Shown piece by piece: positions 1 to 9,151 of a stretch of 45,262 bases of DNA. The DNA is from an uncultured Granulosicoccaceae bacterium (GTDB taxonomy: Bacteria > Pseudomonadota > Gammaproteobacteria > Granulosicoccales > Granulosicoccaceae). The notes beneath the pieces are model-generated. The model had not been told where the DNA came from. It did not search any database and worked only from the letters and a program-made list of their open reading frames with translations. Positions within the stretch are counted from its first letter, which is position 1. Every line of letters begins with the position of its first letter. The position numbers and the translations under genes are program-made. The DNA lies in contig CALGND010000084.1 in the NCBI GenBank assembly GCA_937958675.1, positions 1 through 45,262 on the forward strand, written 5' to 3'.

Positions 1-180
1 CGTTAAGTGAGCTACGCATCGAAACCGCAAACAAGGTGGCTAAAACCACTACTACCAATGCAAAGCGATTGTTTGGTATCTGATTACGCCGCACGCCTCC
101 TGGTGGATCGAGTGATGTCATGCTGCGAAAGAGCAAATGTACTGCAGACTGAAAGCACTGACGGTAATTCACCCAGAGGC

Positions 181-338
181 TGCAGCTGACACTTAAACTT
201 ATTCGCTTTTAGCAGGCTGCCGCTTTGTGACACAAGCAGGTGATTTACAGGGACGCCGTGAACCCGTCCGTGGGGGCTTCGCAGCCGCATCCCTGCGGCT
301 GAGACCCTGAAAATCACCTACTTGCGTCACTGGTCGCT
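181..338. repeat. Structured intergenic repeat, copy 1
   Basis: This unit begins TGCAGCTGAC and ends CACTGGTCGCT, and recurs with few differences at 363-517. The outer arms 234-252 and 305-323 are complementary at 17 of 19 positions. Inside them are a five-pair hairpin (GGACG/CGTCC) and a perfect eight-pair hairpin (282-289 with 294-301, loop TCCC). The predicted fold is a three-way junction. From memory, structured intergenic repeats with a similar CGTGAACCCGTCC core are common in Gammaproteobacteria; this was not checked. It could be a non-autonomous mobile unit or a REP-like element. Confidence 0.8.
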
Positions 339-362
339 ACTTCTGATCTTGGTTATCCGTGT

Positions 363-517
363 TGCAGCTGACGCCTAAACTTATTAGATTTTTGCAGGCC
401 GCTTTGTGCCTCAAGCAGGTGATTTACAGGGACGCCATGAACCCGTCCGTGGGGGCTTCGCAGCTGCATCCCTGCGGCTGAGACCCCGTAAATCACCTAC
501 TTGCGTCACTGGTCGCT
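363..517. repeat. Structured intergenic repeat, copy 2
   Basis: This is the second, direct-orientation copy of the 181-338 unit, offset by 182 bp, with a 24-bp spacer between copies. The outer arms are 413-431 and 484-502 (17 of 19 paired). The inner hairpin 461-468 with 473-480 has one G-T wobble where copy 1 has a perfect pair. Base differences fall so that pairing is largely kept, which suggests the fold matters. The gene for the secreted propeller protein starts 101 bp downstream. Confidence 0.8.
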
Positions 518-617
518 GATAGAACACATTTCCATGTAAGCTACTTGTCTGCCTGCTAGATACCCACTGAGTACTATCGTCGGTGCTGCCATTTCATAGA
601 TACAAGGAGAGCCCTTG

Positions 618-2132
618 ATGGTTAAATCAATTAGGAATGTACTGACCACAATAGTGCTGTTGTCGTTTCCACTAATCGTGGTGGCCCAGCCCCAATCCAA
701 CTACTCCGTCGGAGAGTCGCAGTTTTGCACCCTACAGGATGACGGCCAAGTTAATTGCACCCTGCCCTCAGAGTTTAGCCGTCTAGCGCCTCCACCTGGA
801 TTACCCGCGCTGGCAGCCGTTACAGCTGGCGATGCACACGCCTGTGGAATAACGTTTGCGGGGCAGCCTATCTGCTGGGGAGAAAATAGTTTCGATCAGC
901 TAAATGCGCCCGTCGTTGATCTTCCTCTCGTGCAGATCAACGCGGGGCAAAACCACACCTGCGCCCTTGACTCAGCAGGAGAGGCTATATGCTGGGGCTT
1001 AAACGGTAACCGACAGTTAGAGCCACCTGAAAACGCGATCTTTACGCAGATAGATGCAGCGTTCACTTCATCGTGCGGGATTTTAAGCAACGGTGATATC
1101 ACCTGCTGGTCGACAGACACTTCCCGTGCACCTCCACCACAGGCCGGGCCATTTACCGATTTGGACATTCTAAATTCTGGTGTCTGTGGTCTTGTCGCCG
1201 ATGGGAGCATCCGATGCTCAGCCGGCGTAAATCGCCCCCTTCTACAAAATGGTCCATACACGGATATCGCAGCCACCCGAGCTGCCCTTTGCGCTCTTGA
1301 CACCGACGGTATTCTCGAGTGCGCGATCTCGAGCTTTTTTGGTAATGCAGATGATTATCCAATTGGGCAACAGTTTTCTTCCATTCAGTCTGTAGAGACG
1401 GGTTTCAATGGCATCGGGGCGTCGTCCGAACGCAATACCCAATTCGGTTCAACCATGTGCGGTGAGCGTTTTGATGGGACCTTTCAATGCTGGGCAGAGT
1501 CAACTAATTTTCCAAATCTGGCCGAGCCTTCCGCATCACAACAGGATTTAATTTCTGCGCAACGACTTGACCTAGATGCACGTATTTATGGCAGTACAGC
1601 GGTGGAAATTTTCTGGACACCGATAAGCAACTTAAGTGGGGTATCACCGAAAGTCGAAGTATTTCGCAACGGTCAATCCCTTATAACTGCAAACGCTGAG
1701 TTCAGTTACTTTGATTCTGATGCCTCGGTAGACAACACCTATCAAATTCGATTGATAGACGACGCGGGGAAAATCGGTGCTCTCTCAGACCCGCTAAGCG
1801 TTAACACGGAGACTCGCACAGTATTGTTCAATGGCGAACCTACTTTAACAAGCGCAAGGTTAGAAGAAGATTTTGGGCAAACGATTATCACCAGTGTTGT
1901 TAGGCGCGGCTTATCGGGAGGGTTTATCGTATCCTGGAATGTTGATCCGACGTTTATGTCGTCCATTGATGGCTTTGAGATTAGAATTGCCGAACGATCA
2001 ATCGGCTTCACTCGATCTCAACTATACGTTAATACCGAAATGGATTTGGGTGGCCAGTGCTTCGAAATACTAGCAGTGGACACTGCGGGAACTGTTTTAG
2101 ACTCCGCCTCTCCACGAGGCAGAGAGTGTTAG
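618..2132 (+). CDS. Secreted RCC1-like beta-propeller protein with Fn3-like C-terminus
   Basis: This 504-residue exported protein has a signal peptide at residues 1-23 (hydrophobic core, cleavage after VVA). The first ~300 residues carry seven copies of C-x5-G-x3-C, with first cysteines at 37, 76, 115, 153, 190, 225 and 281. Three copies are followed by WG or W, as in bacterial RCC1/BNR-type repeats. The spacing of 35-39 residues (56 before the last) fits a seven-bladed propeller with one disulfide hairpin per blade. Residues ~310-400 look like a fibronectin type III domain, and a second beta-rich domain with cysteines follows. ATG 618 was chosen over TTG 615 because AAGGAG lies at 604-609. 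It stands alone between a repeat region and a convergent operon. Binding partner unknown. The RCC1-like call is good; the role is not known. Confidence 0.8.
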   Translation: MVKSIRNVLTTIVLLSFPLIVVAQPQSNYSVGESQFCTLQDDGQVNCTLPSEFSRLAPPPGLPALAAVTAGDAHACGITFAGQPICWGENSFDQLNAPVVDLPLVQINAGQNHTCALDSAGEAICWGLNGNRQLEPPENAIFTQIDAAFTSSCGILSNGDITCWSTDTSRAPPPQAGPFTDLDILNSGVCGLVADGSIRCSAGVNRPLLQNGPYTDIAATRAALCALDTDGILECAISSFFGNADDYPIGQQFSSIQSVETGFNGIGASSERNTQFGSTMCGERFDGTFQCWAESTNFPNLAEPSASQQDLISAQRLDLDARIYGSTAVEIFWTPISNLSGVSPKVEVFRNGQSLITANAEFSYFDSDASVDNTYQIRLIDDAGKIGALSDPLSVNTETRTVLFNGEPTLTSARLEEDFGQTIITSVVRRGLSGGFIVSWNVDPTFMSSIDGFEIRIAERSIGFTRSQLYVNTEMDLGGQCFEILAVDTAGTVLDSASPRGREC

Positions 2133-2141
2133 CAGTTGCTC

Positions 2142-2188
2142 AGGGATACAACTTGTATGCGTTGTATGCGTTGTATCCCTTGTATGCG
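2142..2188. repeat. Nine-bp tandem repeat overlapping a ten-bp inverted repeat
   Basis: Four units of TTGTATGCG (the third reads TTGTATCCC) run from 2153 to 2188. AGGGATACAA at 2142-2151 is the exact reverse complement of TTGTATCCCT at 2171-2180, so a ten-pair hairpin with a 19-nt loop can form between two convergent genes. No T-tract follows on either strand, so it is not a standard intrinsic terminator, though it may help end transcription. Confidence 0.75.
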
Positions 2189-2205
2189 ATTCGCTAAGCA
2201 GATCT

Positions 2206-2970
2206 TTAATACGGAAATCGATCTTTAACAGTAATTTCCGCCATGCGAGGTTCAATCCAGTTTTCAACCTCTTTAAGAATATCGTTTGCCAGCTTACCTT
2301 CGGTTTTTATTACTGGCCCAAAGCTCACAGTAATTTCGCCCGGCCATTTGATAAAGCTCATGCGGGGCCAGAATTCGCCTGAATTGACTGCCACAGGCAA
2401 TATATCAATGCCTGTTTTTTCGGCAACCAAGGCGCCACCGATGCGGTAAGCAGGCTCTGCACCGACCGGCCTGCGGGTACCTTCAGGGAAAATTATCACA
2501 CTACCACCCTCAGCTATTCGCTCACGCGTTTGCTCAACCATTTGCTTAATAGCGGAGCGGCCAGCCCTGCGATCGATCAAAATAAACTTCATGGTGCGCA
2601 AAGCCCAACCGAATATGGGTATCAAAGATAAGGAACGCTTGGCAACATAAACAGGTGTTGGCACTAACATCGAAACAAAGAAGGTTTCCCATGTGGATTG
2701 ATGCTTTGATAGCACGAGCGTAGCGTGTTCAGGAATATTCTCCAAACCGTCAACCTTCCAACCCGTGCCACAAATAAAGCGCAAGCCATAAACATTGGCC
2801 CTAAGCCACCACATCACCAACCAGTAAGCCTTTTTAAACGAAAATAACGACACGATTAAAACAGGCGCGCCCATAACCAATGTGTTTAATGTTAACCACA
2901 CCCAATACACCGCACTCTTGATTATGAGCCAGGTTCGGTTATAGCTACGCGTTGAAGGTTGCTCTGTCAT
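2206..2970 (-). CDS. plsC: 1-acyl-sn-glycerol-3-phosphate acyltransferase (PlsC)
   Basis: This enzyme transfers an acyl chain to lysophosphatidic acid to make phosphatidic acid in the inner membrane. The 254-residue protein has an N-terminal hydrophobic segment (about 15-45). Acyltransferase motif I reads KHQSTWE, with catalytic histidine near residue 84, where most family members have NHxxxxD. Motif III is FPEGTRRP near 163. It is the last gene of the minus-strand glyQ-glyS-gmhB-plsC operon, and its ATG overlaps the gmhB stop by four bases (ATGA), so translation is coupled. The same order is known from Pseudomonas and relatives. Family is certain; physiological acyl donor and substrate are inferred. 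Confidence 0.9.
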   Translation of the reverse strand: MTEQPSTRSYNRTWLIIKSAVYWVWLTLNTLVMGAPVLIVSLFSFKKAYWLVMWWLRANVYGLRFICGTGWKVDGLENIPEHATLVLSKHQSTWETFFVSMLVPTPVYVAKRSLSLIPIFGWALRTMKFILIDRRAGRSAIKQMVEQTRERIAEGGSVIIFPEGTRRPVGAEPAYRIGGALVAEKTGIDILPVAVNSGEFWPRMSFIKWPGEITVSFGPVIKTEGKLANDILKEVENWIEPRMAEITVKDRFPY

Positions 2971-3518
2971 GCGTTATCAGCATCGGTTGCTAGTAATTCT
3001 GTCACGTACTCAGCTAGATTTTCGTAGGCAGGCACATGCTCAAGACCTTTATGATTATCAATAGTATCTTGCCCTTTACCCGTTTTAACTAAAATGGGTT
3101 GGGCAGCAGCCGCCATCGCAGCCTGAACATCACGAAGCGAATCACCGACCATTGGCACGCCAGATAGGTCAACATCTAAGCGCTCCGATAATGAATAGAG
3201 CATTCCCGGCGCCGGCTTTCGACAATCACATTGGTTGGAATCGCTGTGAGGGCAAAATACAATCGCGTCGATTTTACCTCCAGCGGCATTAACCAAAGCA
3301 TGCATCTTGACGTGAATAGCGTGTAGATCTTCGATTGTTAGCAACTCCAGCGCAATACCAGATTGGTTAGTGCTGACCGCTATTTGATAGCCCGCCTGAT
3401 GTAGCCGCGCAATGGCATCAAGGCTACCATCGATAGGCTCCCATTGCTCTGCACTAACAACAGGACCATTCCTGTCGATATTGATTACACCATCTCTGTC
3501 GAGCACTATCAATTTCAT
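2967..3518 (-). CDS. gmhB: D-glycero-beta-D-manno-heptose 1,7-bisphosphate 7-phosphatase (GmhB)
   Basis: This HAD-superfamily phosphatase removes the 7-phosphate of heptose bisphosphate on the way to ADP-heptose for the lipopolysaccharide inner core. The 183-residue protein begins with the DxD motif (D7-R-D9-G), followed by STNQSG in motif II position. A zinc-binding loop CPH...CDCRKP and a late GDSLRD motif are present, all typical of GmhB. It lies 30 bp after glyS and overlaps plsC by four bases. The gap to glyS contains TTTTATGACTCTAT at 3523-3536, which also occurs at 3547-3560 over the glyS stop, a small local duplication. Length matches the family. Confidence 0.92.
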   Translation of the reverse strand: MKLIVLDRDGVINIDRNGPVVSAEQWEPIDGSLDAIARLHQAGYQIAVSTNQSGIALELLTIEDLHAIHVKMHALVNAAGGKIDAIVFCPHSDSNQCDCRKPAPGMLYSLSERLDVDLSGVPMVGDSLRDVQAAMAAAAQPILVKTGKGQDTIDNHKGLEHVPAYENLAEYVTELLATDADNA

Positions 3519-3548
3519 ACCATTTTATGACTCTATTTACTGTTCGTT

Positions 3549-5618
3549 TTATGACTCTATCGGTTGCAAACGAGATAAATCAGCTGTGTATGAGCACAGC
3601 TCGTTAACTTGTTGCAATAAGGCTAAACGATTTGCCTTTAGCGCCTCGTCTTCACTCATCACCATAACATCATCAAAAAACGTATCAACCTGCTCACGTA
3701 AACCGGCGGTAGTCGTCATGGCTTTAGAATATTCGCGTGCCTCAAATTGCTGCTTTATTATTGGCGCGACCTGTTGTAGATTCTCATAGAGCGCCTTCTC
3801 GGCAGGCTCTTGCAACAAGGTCTCATTAATAGGCTGCTCAGTTGTTATCGAGGCCTTTTTCAAGATATTACTAATACGCTTACTGGCAGCCGACAACGAC
3901 ACGGCGGCTGGTGTTTCGCGAAAAGGTTTGATTGCTTGTAGTCGCTGCACCACATCTAGTGGCTTTGTAACACCACGCGCCAGTACTGCATCGACTACAT
4001 CAACTGTATAACCTCGATCAACAGCATAGCCGCGCAGGCGCTCAAGGATGTAGTCCACCATCTCCGTTTCATTGGCATCGTTTGGCAGCACTGAACCATA
4101 GGCCTTAATCGATTCATGTACCAACTCTTGTAAATCGATGTCCTGCTCTTGTTCAATCAAGATGCGCACAATACCTAGTGCTGCACGGCGCAAACCAAAA
4201 GGATCTTTTGCCCCAGTAGGTTTAAGCCCTTGTCCATAGATACCCACCAAGGTATCAATCTTGTCTGACACTGCAATTACGCGCGCAACCGGATTACCGG
4301 GCAAGGCACTGCCAGCCTGCTTTGGAAAATAATGTTGCTCCATTGCATCAGCGATATCACTGCTATGGCCATCACGGCCAGCATAGTAGCGCCCGGCAAT
4401 ACCTTGCATCTTTGCTAACTCTTTAACTATCTCAGTATTTAAATCACACTTACAAAGATCAGCTGCTGTATTGCAACTGGCAGCATCGGCACCCATAAGT
4501 GGTGCTAACCACGCGGCAATAGTTTTGATCCTGCGTGATTTGTCACCCACAGAACCCAGTTTTTCTTGAAACAACACGTTATCAAGCTCTGGCAAATGCT
4601 CCAGCAGCTTTTTGCTTTTGTCTTGCTCCCAAAAGAATAGAGTGTCGGCAAAGCGTGGGTGTATCACGCGCTCGTTACCGCCAATAACTGACTGCGGGTT
4701 GGTGGATTCGATATTAGCAATGGTGATAAACGACGGCAACAAATTACCGCTGTTATCCAGCAATGCAAAGTAGCGCTGATTCTCTTCCATCGTTTGAATC
4801 AATGCTTCTTTAGGGATATCTAAATAGCTTGGATCAAACTTGCCAGTTATTGCTACTGGCCACTCAACCAAAGCCGTTACCTCATCAAGTAAGGCATCGT
4901 CGACCACTGGCTGTGCACCGGCTCGTTTCGCCGCAGCACTAACCTGATCGCTAATCTGTTGTCGTCGTACACTAAAATCAGCCACAACAAATGCTTTGCT
5001 CAAAGCCGCTTCATAGTCAGCCGGGTTAGTGATTGTGATTGCTTGGGGTGCATGGAAGCGATGGCCGTAGCTAACGTTAGAGGCCGTTAGCCCAAGCAAT
5101 TCTAATGGCAAGGTATCACTACCATGGACGGCACATAACCAACTAACAGGGCGTAAAAACTCATGTGGCAAATCAGACCAGCGCATACGGCGCGGCATAG
5201 GCATGGTTTTAAGTGACGTTGCCATAGCATCAGCTAAAATTTCTACTAATTCGCGGCCAGGCTGGTTCATCTTTAACACTAACCAATCGCCTTTCGGTGT
5301 TTCGATCGTACTGAGCTGATCCTCTGTGGCATTCGCGCCCTTTAAAAAACCGGCCAATGCCTTCGTTGGCTCGCCATCTTTGTAAGCTGCTTTCACTGCC
5401 GGGCCTTTGCGCTCGATTTGTTGATCCTCTTGTCGTGCTCCGACATCGGGAAACAGCGCAGCGATTCTTCTAGGAGTTGCGTAAACCTTTGCAGCACCAC
5501 CAACTAGACCTGCTTTGCTTAACTCTTCATGGAGTGTCTTAGCCAAGTGATTAGCCATCGGCATAACGGATGCAGCGGGGAGCTCTTCAACACCTATTTC
5601 AATTAGTAAATCAGTCAT
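3549..5618 (-). CDS. glyS: Glycine--tRNA ligase beta subunit
   Basis: This is the tRNA-binding beta subunit of the bacterial alpha2-beta2 glycyl-tRNA synthetase, acting in the cytoplasm. Its 689 residues equal the usual length for Enterobacteria and Pseudomonas. It opens with [12 protein letters not shown] and contains the conserved TPRR, RMRW and NQRYF stretches. The C-terminal region is the DALR-type anticodon-binding domain. The ATG overlaps the glyQ stop by four bases (5615-5618), so the two subunits are made in step. Nothing is unusual in the reading frame. Confidence 0.97.
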   Translation of the reverse strand: MTDLLIEIGVEELPAASVMPMANHLAKTLHEELSKAGLVGGAAKVYATPRRIAALFPDVGARQEDQQIERKGPAVKAAYKDGEPTKALAGFLKGANATEDQLSTIETPKGDWLVLKMNQPGRELVEILADAMATSLKTMPMPRRMRWSDLPHEFLRPVSWLCAVHGSDTLPLELLGLTASNVSYGHRFHAPQAITITNPADYEAALSKAFVVADFSVRRQQISDQVSAAAKRAGAQPVVDDALLDEVTALVEWPVAITGKFDPSYLDIPKEALIQTMEENQRYFALLDNSGNLLPSFITIANIESTNPQSVIGGNERVIHPRFADTLFFWEQDKSKKLLEHLPELDNVLFQEKLGSVGDKSRRIKTIAAWLAPLMGADAASCNTAADLCKCDLNTEIVKELAKMQGIAGRYYAGRDGHSSDIADAMEQHYFPKQAGSALPGNPVARVIAVSDKIDTLVGIYGQGLKPTGAKDPFGLRRAALGIVRILIEQEQDIDLQELVHESIKAYGSVLPNDANETEMVDYILERLRGYAVDRGYTVDVVDAVLARGVTKPLDVVQRLQAIKPFRETPAAVSLSAASKRISNILKKASITTEQPINETLLQEPAEKALYENLQQVAPIIKQQFEAREYSKAMTTTAGLREQVDTFFDDVMVMSEDEALKANRLALLQQVNELCSYTADLSRLQPIES

Positions 5619-6556
5619 TGTCCTTCTCCGCCATTTTTCTCAGCACTTTTTTGAAGCAACGGAAAACCCAACTCCTCACGACGCGCAAGATACGCTTCAG
5701 CCACTTTTCTCGACATACCACGCACACGTAATATATAGCGTTGCCTTTCAGTTACCGACAAGGCGTGCCGCGCGTCAAGTAAATTGAAAGAATGAGAACC
5801 TGCTAGTACTTGCTCATAAGCTGGCAACGGTAAGCCCAAGCCACACAATCGCTCACAATCGCGTTCGCATGCATCGAAGCTTGAAAACATCATTTGCGTA
5901 TCGGCATGTTCGTAGTTAAACGCAGATTGCTCGACTTCATTTTGATGAAACACATCACCGTATGTCACTACGCCAGCTGCACTAGTCCCCCACACTAAAT
6001 CAAACACACTGTCCACTTGTTGGATATACATCGCTAAGCGCTCTATGCCATAGGCCAGCTCTCCTAACACCGGATTACAAGACAAACCACCGCATTGCTG
6101 AAAGTAGGTGTACTGAGTCACCTCCATGCCGTTCAACCACACCTCCCACCCCAAGCCCCATGCTCCAAGCGTGGGCGACTCCCAGTTGTCTTCAACAAAG
6201 CGCACGTCATGCTCAAGTAGATCAAAACCAAGCGCCTCTAAAGACCCCAAATACAAGGCTTGCATATTGGGCGGGGATGGTTTCATGGCCACCTGAAATT
6301 GATAGTAATGCTGCATTCGGTTAGGGTTATCGCCATATCGGCCGTCACCAGGACGTCGCGACGCCTGCGTATGGCAGGCATACCAAGGCTCAGGGCCTAT
6401 AGAGCGTAAAAACGTCGCGGGATGAAACGTACCCGCACCCATCTCCATATCGTAGGATTGCTGAACAATACAGCCCTGCTCCATCCAGTAGGCCTGTAAC
6501 ACGGCAATCATGCCCTGAAATGTTTTGACGTCGTGCTGCGCTGGCCCTGCGGTCAA
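5615..6556 (-). CDS. glyQ: Glycine--tRNA ligase alpha subunit
   Basis: This is the catalytic class II subunit of heterotetrameric glycyl-tRNA synthetase. The 313-residue protein has the family signatures [28 protein letters not shown] and [22 protein letters not shown] (read in parts). The start is TTG at 6556, preceded by AGGGG about eight bases upstream. The next in-frame ATG would delete the conserved TFQG region, so TTG is preferred. It is the first gene of the operon that continues through glyS, gmhB and plsC, and it is divergent from glnA. The C-terminus is ten or so residues longer than in E. coli. Confidence 0.96.
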   Translation of the reverse strand: MTAGPAQHDVKTFQGMIAVLQAYWMEQGCIVQQSYDMEMGAGTFHPATFLRSIGPEPWYACHTQASRRPGDGRYGDNPNRMQHYYQFQVAMKPSPPNMQALYLGSLEALGFDLLEHDVRFVEDNWESPTLGAWGLGWEVWLNGMEVTQYTYFQQCGGLSCNPVLGELAYGIERLAMYIQQVDSVFDLVWGTSAAGVVTYGDVFHQNEVEQSAFNYEHADTQMMFSSFDACERDCERLCGLGLPLPAYEQVLAGSHSFNLLDARHALSVTERQRYILRVRGMSRKVAEAYLARREELGFPLLQKSAEKNGGEGQ

Positions 6557-6762
6557 GAGATATCCCCTTTTTTGTTTCTAACGTGAGTCTAGTGAGTGAC
6601 AAACTGTATTGTTTATGGTGCACAGTTTACGCAATTGGCTTGCTGAGGTCGGCTTTTAACGGCAACTGTGCTGTGAATTCATGCTGGATTGCGCTTGTTC
6701 GCATTTGCTGAACAAGCGCTTCGGATACACTAGCCCACCCTAAGGCTCGGATTTTCGTTACC

Positions 6763-6777
6763 GCACCGAATCGGTGC
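6763..6777. promoter_or_regulatory. NtrC-type operator, perfect palindrome
   Basis: The sequence GCACCGAATCGGTGC is a perfect inverted repeat with GCACC and GGTGC half-sites around a five-base centre, matching the published NtrC consensus (TGCACY-N5-GGTGCA). Its centre is 271 bp before the glnA ATG and about 130 bp before the weak sigma70-like -10. Placement upstream of glnA, with ntrBC nearby, supports nitrogen control. Confidence 0.8.
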
Positions 6778-6843
6778 AAACATATCGCAAATATATCAGC
6801 AGCAAATCACCAACAAACATCGCCAAAACAGATCAGTAAAAAA

Positions 6844-6858
6844 GCACCACCAGAATGC
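6844..6858. promoter_or_regulatory. Possible second, weak NtrC half-palindrome
   Basis: The left half-site GCACC is perfect but the right half reads AATGC instead of GGTGC (three of five). It sits 81 bp downstream of the perfect site, centre to centre. NtrC commonly binds paired strong and weak sites, which is why it is listed, but a single degenerate half-site could occur by chance. Confidence 0.35.
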
Positions 6859-7040
6859 ATAAAAACGCTTCAACTATTTTATAACATATTGTATTAGCAT
6901 GCTTTTTTTCATGTTGCTCTGGCCACACTACATGAGCCAGATCGACGACAAAGCACGCGCTTCAAGTATAGATGCTAGCCCCAGGAGTTTCGGATAGCAG
7001 CTCACTAACGAATAGAAACAACAAAAAGGGATTCTCCAAC

Positions 7041-8450
7041 ATGTCAGCCAGCGACGTACTGAAGACCATCATCGATAACGACGTACAGTTTGTCGATTTC
7101 CGCTTTACAGACCCGCGCGGTAAAGAACATCATTTTTCGCTACCTGCAAGCCAAGTAGACGAAGACACCCTGGAAGACGGCAATATGTTTGATGGCTCTT
7201 CTATCGAAGGCTGGAAAAGTATCAACGCATCCGACATGATCATGATGCCGGACGCCGAGACAGCCGTGCTCGACCCATTCACCGAAGAAACCACACTCAA
7301 CATCCGCTGCGATATCGTCGAACCTGACACCATGGCAGGCTATGAGCGCGACCCGCGCACCGTAGCAAAACGGGCTGAAGCCTACCTACAACAAACAGGC
7401 ATTGCCGATACAGCCTACTTCGGCCCTGAGCCAGAATTCTTCGTCTTTGATGACGTGCGCTGGACTACCGATATGAAAGGCCAGAGTTACCAGATCGACT
7501 CTGAAGAAGCAACTTGGAACACAGGCAAACAAATGGAAGGTGGCAACACTGGCCATCGTCCTGGTGTGAAAGGCGGTTATTTTCCGGTACCACCGGTTGA
7601 TTCATTAAACGACCTTCGCGCCACCATGTGCCAAGTCATGGAAAGCATGGGAGTTATCCCTGAAGTCCATCACCACGAAGTCGGTACAGCTGGGCAGTGC
7701 GAAATCGGCACTAAATTCGACACACTGGTAAAGCGTGCCGACGGCGTACAAATACTGAAATACGTTGTTCATAATGTTGCTCATCAATATGGTCGTACCG
7801 CTACATTTATGCCTAAACCCATCGTTGGCGACAACGGTAGCGGTATGCACGTACACCAGTCGCTATTTAAAAATAACGAGAATACATTTTCAGGCGATCT
7901 TTACGGTGGCCTATCTGAAACCGCCCTCTACTACATCGGTGGCGTTATCAAACATGCTCATGCAATCAATGCTTTTGCCAATGCGTCTACCAACAGTTAC
8001 AAGCGATTAGTGCCAGGCTTCGAAGCACCCGTTATGCTGGCCTACTCTGCGCGGAACCGTTCTGCATCGGTGCGTATACCTTGGGTATCAAATCCTAAAG
8101 CACGTCGTATTGAGGTTCGCTTTCCTGATTCAACGGGTAACCCGTACTACACGTTTGCATCACTAATGATGGCAGGCCTCGATGGCATCCAGAATAAGAT
8201 CCACCCTGGCGATGCCATTGACAAAGATCTATACAAGCTGCCACCAGAAGAAGAAAAAGCCATACCAAAGGTTGCCTTATCTCTTGATCAAGCACTTCAC
8301 GGTTTAGACAGCGACCGCGCTTTCCTAACCGCTGGCAGTGTATTCACCGACGACCTTATCGACGCATACATTGACCTAAAAATGGAAGAAGTCACACGAT
8401 TGCGTATGGCTACGCACCCGGTTGAATTTGATATGTACTACAGCTGCTAG
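7041..8450 (+). CDS. glnA: Type I glutamine synthetase (GlnA)
   Basis: This dodecameric cytoplasmic enzyme makes glutamine from glutamate, ammonia and ATP. From ATG 7041 the protein is 469 residues, exactly the E. coli length. An upstream in-frame start at 6972 is rejected because AAGGGA (7026-7031) precedes ATG 7041 and the family begins MSA. The beta-grasp signature is DGSSIEGW, the ATP loop follows [12 protein letters not shown], and Tyr398 in LYKLPPEE is the adenylylation site of GS-I-beta enzymes, so GlnE/GlnD-type control is expected. Upstream lies an NtrC palindrome without a sigma54 promoter. No ntrB follows directly; ntrBC lies 2.4 kb downstream. Confidence 0.98.
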   Translation: MSASDVLKTIIDNDVQFVDFRFTDPRGKEHHFSLPASQVDEDTLEDGNMFDGSSIEGWKSINASDMIMMPDAETAVLDPFTEETTLNIRCDIVEPDTMAGYERDPRTVAKRAEAYLQQTGIADTAYFGPEPEFFVFDDVRWTTDMKGQSYQIDSEEATWNTGKQMEGGNTGHRPGVKGGYFPVPPVDSLNDLRATMCQVMESMGVIPEVHHHEVGTAGQCEIGTKFDTLVKRADGVQILKYVVHNVAHQYGRTATFMPKPIVGDNGSGMHVHQSLFKNNENTFSGDLYGGLSETALYYIGGVIKHAHAINAFANASTNSYKRLVPGFEAPVMLAYSARNRSASVRIPWVSNPKARRIEVRFPDSTGNPYYTFASLMMAGLDGIQNKIHPGDAIDKDLYKLPPEEEKAIPKVALSLDQALHGLDSDRAFLTAGSVFTDDLIDAYIDLKMEEVTRLRMATHPVEFDMYYSC

Positions 8451-8595
8451 TTGTATAGACCCATCCATTAATGCCTCGTTAAAAGCAGTACTGGCTCACA
8501 ACTTAAAGGATCAGATCGCGGGCCAGCTGTTAATGAAGTTAACAACTCCCCCGGTCGCACCGATACAACCCTCATTACTAATTAATGGAGGTTGT

Positions 8596-8961
8596 ATGTC
8601 TCAGGCCAAAGCAACGCATAAGTTTCGAATCGTAACGACTCTGCTTGAAGTGGTATACGGGCTAGCATGGGTAGGCGTTATTGCATCAGTTGTTGGCTAC
8701 TTCATGCTATATCCACAGGAACAAGCTGTACTGCTGAGCGCTGCTACTGTCGGAGCCGCTATCTTTGTCACCACCGTGTTAATTCTGACAATATCCATCG
8801 TCGACACTCGAAACATCTTAGCCGATATCTATGCGCTCAATATCGCTGAGGCTGAAGCGCGTATAAAAGAGACAAATGACAACGAGATAAACGACGAAAA
8901 AGAATTTAGCGAAGAGACTAAGTACGACGTGGAGATTTCAGAGTTTCCAAGAGCCGCTTAG
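8596..8961 (+). CDS. Small two-helix membrane protein, function unknown
   Basis: I do not recognise this 121-residue protein. Two hydrophobic segments (about 14-38 and 44-66) are followed by an acidic, lysine-rich, probably cytoplasmic tail of ~55 residues. The open frame extends back to 8422 inside glnA, but ATG 8596 is chosen because GGAGG lies at 8587-8591. It is 145 bp behind glnA, with no clear terminator between, so it may be read with glnA. A second frame (8667-8849) overlaps it and is a shadow. A membrane sensor or accessory role is possible but unsupported. Confidence 0.65.
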   Translation: MSQAKATHKFRIVTTLLEVVYGLAWVGVIASVVGYFMLYPQEQAVLLSAATVGAAIFVTTVLILTISIVDTRNILADIYALNIAEAEARIKETNDNEINDEKEFSEETKYDVEISEFPRAA

Positions 8962-9151
8962 CGATTAAAACTCACTATTTGTTGACACTAACAAGCTGCC
9001 AAGGACGGTAGGTGCAGACATAATCGAATCATTTAAGCGACGCTAAGCGGTTGCTGTCATTGTGAGCGCTATGTGCCACAGACGCTCTTGAGTGCTAACG
9101 GCCGTGCTATCCTGAAACACCAAAGGATAGTTATCTGGAAATTACACATCA

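Larger units (their letters stand above)
1..617. other. Non-coding stretch with two structured repeats
   Basis: I find no credible gene here. Short open frames at 7-189 and 84-317 lack a convincing ribosome site and resemble no family I know, and the second runs through a structured repeat. The stretch holds two copies of a ~157-bp stem-loop repeat (181-338 and 363-517). From 518 to 617 it holds the leader of the downstream secreted protein, including an AAGGAG ribosome site at 604-609. Nothing is recognisable in 1-180. Confidence 0.6.
6557..7040. promoter_or_regulatory. Divergent glyQ / glnA regulatory region
   Basis: This 484-bp gene-free region separates glyQ from glnA. It holds a perfect NtrC-type palindrome (6763-6777), a degenerate second one (6844-6858) and the glnA ribosome site AAGGGA (7026-7031). 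I checked every GG on the glnA strand and none has GC ten bases later, so no sigma54 -24/-12 element is present. A weak sigma70-like pair for glnA is TTCAAC (6869-6874) and TATTAG (6892-6897) with a 17-bp spacer. A weak glyQ promoter on the minus strand is TTGTCA (6597-6602) with TAGAAA (6575-6580). Both promoter guesses are low confidence. Confidence 0.6.

Noticed and set aside
7..317. Short open frames on both strands in the first 320 bp
   Set aside because: No ribosome site or family resemblance, and one runs through the structured repeat.
6901..6930. TGGCCAC...ATGAGCC upstream of glnA as a sigma54 promoter
   Set aside because: GG and GC are 13 bases apart instead of ten, so the invariant spacing fails.
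6972..7040. Longer glnA start adding 23 residues
   Set aside because: ATG 7041 has its own AAGGGA site and gives exactly the 469-residue family length.
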